Made by a program: the position numbers and the translations under genes. A stretch of 64,000 nt of DNA from Reticulitermes lucifugus (taxonomy: Eukaryota; Arthropoda; Insecta; Blattodea; Rhinotermitidae): NCBI GenBank assembly GCA_026260175.1, contig JAKCWW010000771.1, positions 28,561 through 92,560 on the forward strand, given 5' to 3'. Of this stretch, positions 22,456 to 34,789 are shown in pieces. Each line of letters opens with the position of its first letter. Position 1 is the first letter of the stretch. The notes under the pieces are model-generated. The model was not told the DNA's origin, did not search any database, and saw only the letters and a program-made list of their open reading frames with translations.

Positions 22456-22935
22456 TGTTAGCCAAATTTATAACCAGGGATCGTAATATTTTCAATTATA
22501 AATCCAATTCATTAAAATCTGTCTCAAATGAAACCGGATTTAAACGGAAACCTGACTTTATTGGGAGAGTTACGAACTTTTGAAAAATAATTAACTTTCC
22601 TCGTAATAAAAAAGAAAGCATTTGACGGCAGATAATATCGTTTAATACTGATTTTTTCTGTACATACACATTCGTTACATACTGCTTCCTGGAATTTTAT
22701 CTGAGCAGGCATATTCGTGGCACAAATAGAAAATAATGAAGCCAGATAATCTACAAAATTTGTGCAGACAAATTATAAGGAACATGGGAAGAAGGAAGAA
22801 AGAGAAAAACGAATAAAAGTAAACAAACCGAAAAAAATGCAAAGTAAGTTAGCTGTGTATTACTCTGTAAATATGTAATGTAACATTCAGTATGAAAAAT
22901 GTGTAGTTATTTTGACCTCTTAAGTATTAAGAATA

Positions 22936-23250
22936 TACGTACTGTGATGTACGTATGTGTATTCATGTATATATACATGTACGTATTATGTACTTATGTG
23001 TGCGTCTGTGTATGTATATATGTAAGTATATATTATGTATGTATGTATGTATCTATGTATGTATGTTAGTCTGTATGTATGTATGTATGCAAGTACGTAT
23101 GTATGTGTGTGTATGTATGTATGTATTACGTATGTACGTCTGTGTTACGTATATATGTATTATTTACGAATGCATTTATGTATGTATGAATGTATGTATG
23201 TATGTATGCATATATGTATATATATGAACTATGTATGTATGTAAAACGCA
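22936..23250. repeat. (TATG)n/(TA)n compound microsatellite, about 315 bp
   Basis: An imperfect tetranucleotide tract, mainly TATG/GTAT with TACG and TATA interruptions. The frame open across it reads as Met-Tyr-Val-Cys repeats in every register, an artefact of the repeat. Confidence 0.9.
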
Positions 23251-23629
23251 TGTGTGCATGCACTCGTATTAAAACAGTAAGCGCCACAGACGAAAACATA
23301 TTTAGGCGTTTTGAATTACTTTATTTATGAATTGAAATAACACAGTCCAGGGCTCATACATATCTGAATTGCAGTTAAATCGCATGTTTCGTAGCTATTG
23401 TGTCACAGACAGAGTCATTTACCTAAAATTAGATGAGAATATCATAATATAGGGACTAACTGTAGCCTATTTCAAGCTACTATCGCGACTGCATAAACAC
23501 ATTTCAATAAATACGCTATTGTTACAGTTGTTGTTAAAGAACTCATTTCTGAATTAAGCATTCATGAAAGGTAGGAGGTAGAGACTGAAAATATTAATGA
23601 AATCAACATACTGATATCCACAAAGTGAA

Positions 23630-23830
23630 GTAGCTGAGGCATGTGTTTAGAAAGGATCATATAAGGGTAGGTAATATAAATTTAAAACGCAAATCACAAG
23701 GCAGAAGAAAAGTGGGATAGCACGGACTGAGACTAGAAAATGTACAGACATGAAAGTGAAGAGGTGGAAACAAAAGACAAACAACAGAGAAGACTATTCA
23801 TCTATCGAAAACTAAGAGAATACAAGTATT
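23630..23830 (+). pseudogene. Possible decayed non-LTR retrotransposon tail
   Basis: The forward translation gives LRHVFRKDHIRV and SQGRRKVG, loosely like the GHVxRxD ... GRRxxGRP pattern of retrotransposon tails. The evidence is thin. Confidence 0.25.
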
Positions 23831-23834
23831 CTTA

Positions 23835-25310
23835 AGGGGATGTTGAGTTGGCTTTCAAAGTTCGTTGTTCATGAACTTCTGTGAAATTGCGCCTGAGCGG
23901 TACATGAAAACACTTCTCTTGACAGTGCGTGTAATGAAACTGTAGTGCAGTACTGTCTGTGCCACTAACCCTTATTGCGGCCTCTGTGCTGGTTCCGTCT
24001 CTCGTAACGATGTCCAAACCATCTCCTACGTAGCAGACACATATCGTCTGTCTGCTCTCCCATCCAGTTCGTTTTTAGACGCTCATCAGAAACTTAATCG
24101 GTTTCTACGTCGTTCTCTAATTCGCAAACGAAAAGAGATACCGGTGCTGAACTCCTGAGAACATCGCGATCTCGAATCCAATCTCCAACAGTCTAAGGAC
24201 AGGTGCAAATCCGGAACTGCCTTTGGTAGGAAAGCACAATTTCATTAACAACTGAAAACTTTATACTATTTCTTTCATAACCGTGTACAACTGGTTCCAA
24301 ACAATCCGTCCAAGTTCGAACCCTGTGTAGCATTTCACAAACTGGTAGATTTTTGTGGTATAAATTTACTGGCTGAACACGCAACCCACAAAGTGCAGGG
24401 CAGTAGCTACAAGATGGCTGCAGTACTTCAAGCTTCCCACTTCCAGCCACAAACAGAGATCGCACAAAGTAATGTGCACGGGAGAAAGCGAAATACGTAC
24501 AACACTTTAGTCGGAAACACGCAAGTGAAGACAGCTATTATAAAACGTAGGAATAGATGGGATGACATTACTAAAAAGAAGATTAAATAAATAGAATATG
24601 ATGTAGAGAAAACTCGACTAACTCAGCGTAGTGTCCGCGACATGGCAATAGAACTTCGGGATCCACAAAAGCAGAAGAAGTTCTTTACTACCTCAGGGAC
24701 TATTAGGTCTATAGTCGGATTAAGGAATCTGTTTCATTTCGTGTTCACGTACTTGGGGAACAAAGATGATCCGTACATTGAATATCTGGCACAACCACAA
24801 ACTTCCATGACAGCTAGTATATTATCAGTGCGTTACAGTACAAACATTTTTAAGGGAACCCATACAGAAACAATAGATTCTGTAACCTATTTAGTGGAAA
24901 AACCACACTGAAGTCTAATAAGTAAAAAATGCAGGAAAACCTGACATGTGACGCCACAGATCCTGACATAATATACCCCAACAACTAGTAAGAGAATTCT
25001 TTAGCGCGCTTTAAAATGATAAATGTTATTGACCCTAATTTTAAGGCACCAGCCTATCAAACAAATTTGTTATTTGTTAAAATATTTATCACAATATCGA
25101 TAAACTTGGACTGCAGGCTAAGAAGGCAGCATATAAAAGAAAGGAGGAAAATGGCGTCTGAAAGACTCAAAAGGAGCGATTACATTGATGCTAATCCCTG
25201 AATTTCGATGACAATAATTATAATAGTATTATCATTAACATCATTATCATAACTAAAATAAAAATATTAAGCAACTACTAAACATAATACGATGTCAATA
25301 CGTTTGTCAG
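23835..25310. other. No supported gene
   Basis: Open frames of 60-90 codons (for example 24642-24911, plus) show no domain I recognise. No repeat was recognised. Confidence 0.4.
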
Positions 25311-25312
25311 AG

Positions 25313-25350
25313 AAAGTGTCAGTGTTCAGACAGAAACCCACTGACACTTT
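25313..25350. repeat. Perfect 12-bp-stem hairpin
   Basis: AAAGTGTCAGTG (25313-25324) and CACTGACACTTT (25339-25350) are exact inverted repeats around a 14-nt spacer. No gene neighbour suggests a terminator or regulatory role. It could be a chance palindrome or the relic of an element end. Confidence 0.6.
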
Positions 25351-26664
25351 GCAGTATAAGTTTCCTGTAACATGTGCAACAGGCTGCGATAGCAATAAAG
25401 ATCTAAACTTTTATTTGAAATGTGCCTGGATAAAATCCCAATCGTGACATTGTGTATCGTCAATGAGGTTTAGAGGAGTATTATCTGGATTGGGCTGCAT
25501 TCGCCTTCTTCCAAGAAATTTGCAGAGCATCCTTCATCATTCACTGTCCACTAGAAACTACTGGCTTCGTTAAACAATCCAGAAAGACAAATCTGTCGAA
25601 CAAGCCGTCACATCTCCACTAAAATACCGTAGTGCATCACAAACACCAGACTAGAGAACAAAAGACGAAGAGGCACAGAACACATCCGCGAGACAAAGAT
25701 AATAAAACTTAAATTATAGCACACATCCACTCTTACCGTCCGGCATAGTCAGGGATTCTATTGCAATAGCTGTACTTCTGTAATGCAGATGGATACAAAC
25801 TCTTTTCCATCAGCACGTCATAACTACGCGGCCTCTTACCACGGAATAGCACCAGGCTCGACACTCTACTTTACTCTTGACATTCACCTTGTAGATGTTA
25901 ACTATAATGTACTACGAAACACTGAGAAATTTCCAAATAAGATGTCGCTAAAATATGAAAACCGAAGTTACGCGTACAAATACGGTAGCTGCCCTCCGTA
26001 TTGTAAATATTTTCATAGGAGTATTTGGCCGTTACGTCCTTGAAATTAATAAAAGTTAATATCAGTGGGTAAATACATTCTGTTTAGAGTCCGCCACATT
26101 TGGTACACGACACAGGAGACAGATTATCAACAGTGGCGTTTCAATATTCATGCGTCGTATATACAGTAGAATCGTACAAACGTGTGAACAAAGGTAAATA
26201 CAGAAGTAAAAATAAAGTAGTCCTGTTTAATATATAAAAGGAAGAACAAAAACCGACGATTAATACAATTCTTTTGGAGTCAGAGGACGGGCGTGGCTTA
26301 TTTAAGGTTTGTAGTCCTAAGTTTATAGTTTATTCCAGACTGGTACGAAGTGGGAGCGAGGTGCCTTCTATTTCTGTGAGTTACTCGGTTTAGGCCGGAG
26401 TCATAGGCCATTTCTGAAACGTTATGGAATTATTCCGATATCAGAATCGACTTATTTTAATAACAATTGAGCAGGGAGATAATGCTGTTAGTCCACCATG
26501 ACTCAAATCTGATTCTCTCTATGAAATGTTGTAATAAACTTATTTTCTGCTGCAGTAAGACAAACTGCAGTCTCTGTAATAGTAGGGCACAGTAATCCCT
26601 GTGCTTGACTGAACACCGCACCATGAAGACGTGTGTTCAGATGAGATATAGCTTCGCACACAGG

Positions 26665-26806
26665 CATCGTCGGTAGAAGATGGACGTGAGTAGTCAGCGG
26701 GCTAAAGATCCGACCCCTTTTACCGGCCGGGAAAGAACTCCGGTCCCCGTTAGATACGACAAGGGTGGTCCATAGAGACGGTCTAAAGCTGTAGAGAAAA
26801 GAAAAG
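26665..26806 (-). mobile_element. SINE fragment (the 51.3-kb family)
   Basis: GATGGACGTGAGTAGTCAGC, TTTTACCGGCCGGGAAAGAA, CTCCGGTCCCCGTTAGATAC and GGTGGTCCATAGAGACGGTC follow the order of the central part of the SINE at 51281-51600. The tRNA-like head is missing. Confidence 0.55.
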
Positions 26807-27112
26807 AACGCTTTCCACTAATGACAACTGATCTCCGAATCCTCCGTTTTCATTCTGCAGCGTAGAAATTAAAGCCCCTACTCGTAAATTTTCCTGTTTA
26901 TTTTAGAGAAGTTTAAAGTTAAAAAATCCAGACACTAGCAGCCCAACAGATCTTCCTGTATTACTGTCTCATCAGACTACGTGAAGTTCAGTCGTTCTGC
27001 TTCTAGAAAAACACGCCGAAACAGATCGCAGGCATACTTATTCTACCAAATCAGCTGATACTATCCCGAGGTATTTTTGCGGTTTATTAGAAATACGACA
27101 TCACACTACGTT

Positions 27113-27283
27113 CAATATAGTCTTCTCGGGTCATCAGCCGGGTTAACTGGTTTAAATACAACGTTTCGGGGACAGGCTCCGTCCCCATCCTCAGGCAGTA
27201 CGTTGTGTTTAAACCAGTTGACCCGGCTGATCGCCCGAGAAGACTATATTGAATCATGTCGCCGCGAAAGTTTTAAAACTTAT
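27113..27283 (-). mobile_element. Hairpin element with hammerhead-like tip and 13-bp TSD
   Basis: Arms at 27111-27163 and 27201-27253 are inverted repeats with about 49 of 53 positions matching. The 37-nt centre carries, on the minus strand, CTGAGGA (27188-27194 on the plus strand), an extra U, a 6-bp helix GGGGAC/GTCCCC (27168-27186), GAAAC (27163-27167) and GTTGTA. The long arms would serve as an extended helix I. Direct repeats ATCACACTACGTT (27100-27112) and ATCACACTATGTT (27284-27296) flank it with one mismatch and look like a TSD. The left TSD overlaps the last two bases of the arm. No coding capacity. Confidence 0.7.
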
Positions 27284-28574
27284 ATCACACTATGTTGTTA
27301 AAACATATGAATTATCAAAATATGCGCTATTTATTTTTACGCTTGCAGCCGAAATTTTCAGTGTTACCATACATACGTCAGTACGTAAGTTTTAATCAAA
27401 GAGGCGACTTTCACTGAATTTCATTTCACCAGAAAGGTAGTTGTTTCACAACTGTAATTTATTCTCAAAACTTATAACATTTTTCATTACATAATATACG
27501 CAGTCTTAAACTGAAAGCTGTTTCAAAGTTCAGATTAAGATGTCAGGATCTAAAATGGTTCTGCCTGTAACAGATGTTCCTGAGTTTCGTATAATAATAT
27601 AGTGGATAAGTCAATGTATTCGTACTTTGTCCTCGAGCTTCCATATAATGCCTACACTTCGTACAGCCTACACTGTGTAATACGCATGGCATACAGTGCC
27701 CAAAATATTTAGTGCCTGCAGTATGTGTTGCTACATTACTCAGAATGTTACGCATAAGGTTTGCAAACTCCTGAATGTTATTATTATCGGAAGTTTTGAG
27801 TAAAAATTGCTGTATCAACATATGCCTGCTTATCATCGCCATATCGCTACTGAGCAGTTTAATGTTTCAAGATACTGTACCATCATGCATGCTATCAGTT
27901 CTTATGAACCACCGTGACGCTTACGCCCACGTCTGGCAAACAATAATCTCCCTTGTAATTCTCTTTTGAGACGCGCAAAACTGTGAATACAGAAATGTGG
28001 AGGTCACTTTGAATAATTATCAGCGTAACATAATCGAAAATAGACTTGCTTAATATTATCCTATCATAACTTACTGCTCCTTCCGTGTTGTAACATAACT
28101 ACAAAAGCAACTCACTCGGTAATATAGACACAATTTAATATCTGTTTCCTGTGGTATCATCTAACACTTTTTTTTGATAACTGTACATACAGTCGGATAA
28201 GACTTAATGGCTGACTTTACTTCATGGTGTTGTAAAATTTTCGGTTACAGACACGCACGTTCGTTAAAATGCTCGTAGTAGTGTAATAGCTGATAATCGG
28301 CCGCATGTTGATACAGCATCTTTTGCTCAAAATGACCCATATAACAACGTCCTCAAGTTCGGCATACCTTATATGAAACATCCTATATTTCTGACAACAC
28401 TAAATATTGCGAACACTGGGCAGTACTGGCATCATGCGTTGTCACAGTCTGTGATTCCTACACTCTGTCGTTCCTGTACTCTCTCGTGCCCAGATTATGT
28501 AATTCCTACACTATAAACCGCCTAAATACTTGTATCTTCTGCTTTAGTTACAGAGCATCATTAACCGTACCATT

Positions 28575-28867
28575 GGCCGTGCCATGGCTCAGGCGGTTAG
28601 TCGCCGGCCTCCCACCGTGGAGGCCCGGGCTCGATCCCGGGTCAGTCCATGTGGGATTTGTGGTGGACAATGTGGCACTGGGACAGATTTTTCCCCCCCG
28701 AGTACTTCGGTTTTCCCCTGTAAATTTCATTCCACCGGTGCTCCATTACTCGGAAAATGAAAAAAAATGATCATCTTTCTCTTCATCTTCATCCAAGGGT
28801 TGCACAATAAGCCTTAAGGCTGCGGTGCGTCCGTAGCTTCTGCTGCGGGGCCCTTCTCTACAAAAAA
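28575..28867 (+). mobile_element. tRNA-derived SINE with perfect 12-bp TSD
   Basis: AACCGTACCATT is repeated exactly at 28563-28574 and 28868-28879. The head has TGGCTCAGGCGGTTAG (box A, 28585-28600) and GGGCTCGATCCCGG (box B, about 28627-28640). The body contains GTGGGATTTGTGGTGGACAA, CCGAGTACTTCGGTTTTCCC and CACCGGTGCTCCATTACTCG. It ends in GGGGCCCTTCTCTAC and a run of A. This is a different body from the other SINE families here. The perfect TSD and clean A tail suggest a fairly recent insertion. Confidence 0.85.
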
Positions 28868-29547
28868 AACCGTACCATTACTCAAATCACGCCGTTTCTT
28901 ACAGTTACCACTACACCTTCTTCATTGCACGAAAGCCTACTTCATAACTTATGTCTTACTGAAATTCAAGCAAGCCCTTAAATGCATGTTTTATTCTTAC
29001 AGATAAAATCACTAGACTCCCATAACTGACATAAACACACGTCCCCTCAGTAGAGCTAAATTACATGCAGCTTTTTTTTATTTTCCTCGAACACGGTTTA
29101 ACTTTTCCGCGCTGCGAAAACGAGACACACCGGTGTGCGGTTGATTACTTAGAGCATACGCTTGGCGTGTGTCACCTTTAGTACAATAACGCCTGTCCTG
29201 CTATGTCTTTGACACTTTGAACTGCGTCGCAAACTTAACTTCTGGACGAGTACCATGAAAATGTAAAACAAAGCAAACCGGCCACTACAGGATGAGTAGT
29301 GTATCTAGTCCCGCGGCTTCTGTCCTCTTCAAGTCACATGTCACAACACTCGGTGAGAAAAAGAATCTTGGCTTTAAATCTGCATCGCCTTTCCTCCTGA
29401 CGTTCCAATGCTGAGGAAAATACTTCGCCCTAAGAGAGCAGAAGTGACTGGAGGCTGCTTGAAAAAAATTGCACGATGAGGTTTACATTTGTACTCGTCA
29501 CCAAATATTACCTGGCATATAACTTCAAGGAGGGTGACACTGACGGG

Positions 29548-29782
29548 GCAGGCACACACTGGAAAAGTGAGAAAATCATACAAACATTTGTCCAAGGAAC
29601 ATGAAGGGAAGAAACGAGTCACAGGATCTACGAGAAGACGGAAGATTCACAAGAATACGGATTGTAAATAAATACGATTTAAGGATGTTGGCTGGATTAA
29701 TCGGACCCATGACAGGGTCCTGTGGAAAACTATTCTGAAGGTTACAATGAACCTTATGATTACGTGAAGGAAGAGCGAGTTA
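29548..29782 (+). pseudogene. Non-LTR retrotransposon ORF2 tail, one in-frame stop
   Basis: The plus-strand frame reads KVRKSYKHLSKE, HEGKKRVTGSTRRRKIHKN, a TAA stop (29669-29671) and, still in frame, DVGWINRTHDRVLWKTILK and VTMNLMI. It follows the order of the sister copies at 8.3 and 48.8 kb: EGKR...RRR, then GWI...DR..W, then MNL. Only the tail survives. It is strongly diverged and A-rich but kept nearly in frame. Confidence 0.65.
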
Positions 29783-30839
29783 TTGATTTGTTAAGAGACC
29801 GAAAGGAATGCCATATGGAGTTACTGAACACTAGATGGAATTACACTTGAATACTGTGTCATTTGCATGCAACTTATGTTTGAAAAAGTATAATCCATTC
29901 CACCCAGATTTTTCTGAGTGAGTCGCAGTACTGATGTAACTACGATGTATCGGAAAGTTGATACGCGCTTGGTGAAGATTCTGAACAATGAAGCTGCACA
30001 ATCCCGCAGAATATCGATTTCACAACAGATACGTGCTGCAGCAGAAGCCTTAGGTCTCATACACACTAAGCAGTGATAAAAATTACATCGATATTAACAG
30101 TTATACTAACAATTTATTTACCACAGTAACTTTCTATGTGCATTTAACTATTCTAGTTCTTACACAAAAAGAGCAAACGTGGCATAAGTGTGTAAGTTTC
30201 TTCGCACAAAGAAATTCAGTGTCAAATTCTGGTAGGGAGAACGCGACATACCAGAATTTAGAGTGTGTAATTTTAAGAAAAACATACGTGTATCTTTAAG
30301 CTTAAGCAGATGTACATACACAGGGTGTATCTGAATAGTTTTTACAAATTTTCAGGGGATGTAGCAGGGTCAAAGAGGGACAATTTAGGGCAGAGAACAT
30401 GCGAACGGAAAAGTCTCCTTCGTACCGAAATTGACATCGGTATTTCTTGCACTGAGGTCAACTCAAGAGCCTCATTTACGAGACCCTTTGGAAACAGAAG
30501 AGGGTCTGGTGGCTAGAAATCTAACAGCGTGCAAAAATATTCACAATTCGCGAGGAATCTTTGAGAGTGCGCCAGAACATGCTATGAATTTGCAACGTCT
30601 GCAATTAAATTGATTCATTCATGAAAACGAAACGAAAATTCGCAAGAAAAGAAAACGCCGATGTCAGAAGTCAGAACTCGCGGGTTGTCTACCTCCCCAG
30701 CCGATGTATCGACGCTGATTCCGACCACACACTTCCTGTCTATTGCAGCTCCCCGTAACCCCCCCCTCCCCACAGTCTCTGAAAGTTTGTAAAAGTTATT
30801 CAGTTACGCTCTGTATGTGTATAGATATGTATGTATTTT

Positions 30840-31045
30840 GCTTTTAATTTCGTGATATGCCGATCAGCGTAACACATGTGGTAGCGATTCTTATTTTTAT
30901 TTGAGAGGAGGCCCATGTGATTATCAGCCGAGTCATGGACCATCCTGATTGAGGTTTTCTTGGTTTTCTCAACCGCGTCAGACAAATTCCGGGTTAGTGC
31001 CTCAAATTAGGCCATGACCACTTCATTAATCATCCTTAGAATTCA
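30840..31045 (+). mobile_element. SINE body and 3'-domain fragment
   Basis: GAGGTTTTCTTGGTTTTCTC, ACCGCGTCAGACAAATTCCG, GGGTTAGTGCCTC and TTAGGCCATGACCACTTCAT match the order of the widespread arthropod SINE 3' domain (also at 11.6 and 18.2 kb). I could not find a tRNA-like head. Confidence 0.5.
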
Positions 31046-31049
31046 TTAT

Positions 31050-32085
31050 TCAACGGTCATTCCAATATTTGAAGACATGACTGTAACAAACCACAAAAAA
31101 GTACATAGATTCTAAATTATTAAAAAAAACTAGCGTTACCCTATACGTGCATTTTAAAATGCTATGCCGTTGTAAGATAGACTTTTGTCTGTCCTACAAC
31201 CGTTCCTTCTATGTAGGTTACATTCTTCGCCTAGCGTCTACTACCAGTCCCAATTTTCTGCCACCAAACCCATCTTGATAACTTAATAACCCCTTCCTCT
31301 CTATTAAGGCACTGGAAATTTCTCTCCTGGAGTAAAGCAGGAAAACACAGCACATAGCTTCTCCATGCTCGGTCCACGCCGACAAAGTTTAGCATCATCG
31401 CGCGAACGACGAATTATAGCTGTGGACTGCCGGTCTGGAGTTCAGTTTCTGGCTAAAGTAAACTTTGGTGGGAAGAGGTGGTTTGTACTGGGGGACTCTA
31501 GCGCTTCTGAGTACCTTACGGATATAGGGGAAACAAAACCTGCTATAATATCCAAAGTGTAAAGTAGTTTTTCTTGCTAGTTGTTGGAAATGCTATAGCA
31601 TCCTTTTAGGGAAGGACAAAAAAGAAGTCGTTAAAAGCGATGCCCAATCCAGCATCCTCATGGTTAAGTGAAACACAAGCGATAAAGACGAACCAGGTAC
31701 CGTAAATGTAAACAATGGAAAGACACTTAACATGTTAGCTGGCGGACTAATTTTCCACTCCTTGTTGGCTTTCGTACTCGTACTTCTGACAAACTCAGTC
31801 ATTTTGGCACAGAGAAAAAGGCGAACCGCATCCACAGAAATTAAGATCAGTCTAAATACCAAGTTATAAAATAAATCTCCATGTTACCTTAAATTTACTG
31901 CATTTGTCGTGTTGTGTTCTACCTGATTTCGAGAAAAATATTACAAAAGTAATAAATTACATTTCCAGGACGAGAAGAGGAGAAAGCCACACTAAGGCGC
32001 CAGAATATGCGAATCCACGTACTTCAGACAACCAAATTCTATCTTTAGATAAGAATTTTCAAAATATTTTGAGGCCCTCACCAAT
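31050..32085. other. No supported gene
   Basis: Nothing recognisable. The open frames at 31365-31562 and 31593-31862 have no domain I know. Confidence 0.4.
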
Positions 32086-32090
32086 ACTAC

Positions 32091-32189
32091 AATCACCACC
32101 ACCACCATCACCGTCATCACCATCATTATCACCACCAGAACCATCACAATCACCATCACTATCACCACCACCACCACCACCATCACCAC
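32091..32189. repeat. (ACC/ATC)n trinucleotide tract
   Basis: About 100 bp of imperfect CAC/CAT/CAA trinucleotides. The Pro/Ser-rich and Val/Met-rich frames across it on the two strands are products of the repeat. Confidence 0.9.
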
Positions 32190-32974
32190 GACACCTTCAT
32201 TTTTATCGTTAAACATTTTACATTTGGTACGTCAACGCGTCTTCCTATGAATCAGAAGGCCTCTTGGTCTCATAGCCGTCCCCACGGTCAGTAGCGCAAT
32301 GAGAGTTGGCGAACGGCAGTGTCTCTTCTTACTTCACAACTGTTCTATTTGTTAAAACAACGTCACATGCCTACTTACAGACTGTGCAGAAGCTTGGAGG
32401 TGGAAAATATATCACTGGAGTAGCCCAGTGTAATTCTGGTAACCTAATTATGACACCTCATATGACAAAAAACAAGTACATTTTTTATATAACCTGCAGG
32501 TAATATGGACACAACATTTACTAATAATGGACAAATATCGAACATTTACTTATGCCGATCATCTTAACTAAATCTAAACATTATAAGCCAAACGACAAAG
32601 TGGTCCGATTACGTACAGTGAAGCCGGAACGAAGAAAAGCGATATAATGAAAATGATTAAATACGTCGACTTCACTGATGCATCAAGATTACTTTTAATT
32701 TTAAACATTACTTGTTGACTATTCAATTTGCTTTTGTTTGTAATAAATTAAATTAAAATGTAGGAAAATTTAAACACTCGGGAATAAGAGTTATGAATAA
32801 AAATTGCATTTACAAAGATGTTAATATTAGATTACATGTGTGGAATGCTTGCAAACATTCAGTTTGTAATTATATATTCTTCTATCTCCTATGTAAAAAC
32901 TAAAAACTATGGCTTGTCTTATCATTTTGTACGTATGATGAAGTTAAATTTCTCATCTACAGGCAAGAACAGAG

Positions 32975-33215
32975 ATTAGCCCTTTTAAAGTCTAGTGGTT
33001 ACTTTATGCATCACCAAGTTTAATATTAAAATTATACATTCTGCCCAGCGTGCTTGTGTTTTGCATGATACAAAACAGAGGTTATTTCCCTACACAAAAT
33101 TAACCTTCTGGCTTTTATAACTCAGACTGAGTGTGTTTACTATGTGCTACAGACTGAAACTTTGAATATAATTCTGGTTCGTTTTAGTCTTTAAAGTGTA
33201 AAAGATTAGTTACTT
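32975..33215 (+). repeat. Dispersed repeat family B, copy 2
   Basis: Blocks in order: TAGCCCTTTTAAAGTCTAGT, GGTTACTTTATGCATCACCA, a TGTTTTGCATGATAC segment, ACACAAAATTAACCTTCTGG, CTTTTATAACTCAGACTGAG and TGTGTTTACTATGTGCTACA. These match the copies at 19.5 and 34.8 kb, though this copy lacks the CGGTAC part. Confidence 0.6.
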
Positions 33216-33297
33216 TTATGTAAACATATCTACTCAAAGGTAGCTAAATATTTTCAAATTACTGACATAAATTTTGGTACTTGATATGTTCTCTAAC

Positions 33298-33352
33298 AAG
33301 TCTCCCTGACGATGACTTAATAAAAGGCCGAAACACGATGGCGAGAAAATAA
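33298..33352 (+). ncRNA. Hammerhead-ribozyme-like motif, partly decayed
   Basis: CTGACGA (33306-33312), extra T, an imperfect helix (GACTT against AAGGCC, 33314-33329) and GAAAC (33330-33334). CTCC before the core can pair with GG(C)GAG after it. The core CUGANGA and GAAA are intact. Helix III (ACACGAU) is not self-complementary, so activity is doubtful. Confidence 0.45.
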
Positions 33353-33614
33353 GCAGTTGTTAATTCTACAATTTATTTGTACATTGTTTGCTGTTTATGA
33401 TTTATTCCTCTGTGGGGGGGGGGCGGTTAATCATGCAACAGTGGAAGTATAAAGTAAATTTTATTCTGATGCTCTATATTCGCATTTCGATAGATGCTCA
33501 GAAATCTGCTAATTCACGTACGTTTCCTGTTAAAATTTTTTAATTAAGTAAGAATAAACAGATCCAAGACCGGCTTTGTATTCTCAATTAATATAAATTA
33601 AAACACTCAGCTTT

Positions 33615-33652
33615 CCTTCGCCTTGAAAAGCTCATAAACGCAAAGGCGAAGG
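33615..33652. repeat. 10-bp-stem hairpin
   Basis: CCTTCGCCTT (33615-33624) and AAGGCGAAGG (33643-33652) are exact inverted repeats. No associated gene. Confidence 0.5.
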
Positions 33653-33884
33653 CCCCGTGTTTAATTAAGCACCGCGCCAAGAACGACATACAGGTAAGTG
33701 AAGTGTATCACTAGTCTTTGTTAACTTCCATTACTAGATTGAGGTGGGTAGTTACTTTCACGACTCCCCACTAACCTCAGTGACAAAGATCCCGTTACCT
33801 ACTGTGCAGGTGGTTAGGTGGCACCACAGTCGGTTTGGCCACAACAAAGCTAAAGTTTTCAGTGTACTAAATTAACCATACCAG

Positions 33885-33985
33885 GGAGAGGTATGGGGGA
33901 GTGGAGGCACAGCTCCTCTTATTATTAAACTCGGCACTACATGGAGATGAGTGGTCAGCTCATGCCACTGTTGTGAAGCCCGAGG
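33885..33985 (-). mobile_element. SINE tail fragment (the 51.3-kb family)
   Basis: GGGGGAGTGGAGGCACAGCT and ACTACATGGAGATGAGTGGTCAGC match the 3' part of the SINE at 51281-51600. The head is missing. Confidence 0.5.
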
Positions 33986-34789
33986 CTAGTGACTACAAAT
34001 ATATACCCCTTTATCTTTATAAATGTATGTCCATACACAGACGCATCTTGTGATTTATAGACTACGCGATTATCCGATAATTGGCGCTTAAAATAAATCC
34101 GAAAACGTATCATATCATCAGAACTCCTTTGTAAGGAAGGACAAAGTGAAGGCTTAAGAAGATTCAGAGAAGCCCAGAAATATAATGTTTTGCCGGTAAA
34201 CCACGAGAAAAAAGGTTATTGTGTTCGTACGTCATCATGCCTGCGTTGAATTCAAATTGTCATAAAAAGAGAACCAGTGCTTTTGATGTCACCCAGTATC
34301 AAGTCATATTAGCAATGCCCTTTGAATATGACGGACTGCACACCGGTAGCATGACGTCACTTTGTTGCTAACGGAGAAAGACGAATGTTTTCATACAACC
34401 ACCAGTGACAACAGTAGAGTAAAACACGTCAATATAGGGGGCGCAGCTGGTGGTTGGTAAACCCGTAAAATCGGATAAACGTATTTTGGGAGTGTATGGC
34501 TCAGGTAGCATAAACCTTGAGGATCATGTGCGTCTACTGACATGTGCAATGCGGATGTAATCAGTCATACCTCCTACGATATTTTCCCTAGAGATGGTGC
34601 CATACCTGATCATGAAATGATAAGCGTATCTACTCCAACCCCTTTAACATCATCTGGCTAATGTCACTTCCATAGCCCGCATACGTCATCCCAGCTACGC
34701 CGGGTCCCAAGAAACGCATAATCCTATAAATATAAAATGCCGCAATGGTAGTTCAGGTAGCAAGGGAAACGTAAAAACACATTATATAT

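Noticed and set aside
22955-23227. Tyr/Val/Cys/Met-rich frame of 90 codons
   Set aside because: Product of the TATG microsatellite.
31904-32212. Pro/Ser-rich frame of 102 codons
   Set aside because: Its C-terminal half is the ACC/ATC trinucleotide tract.
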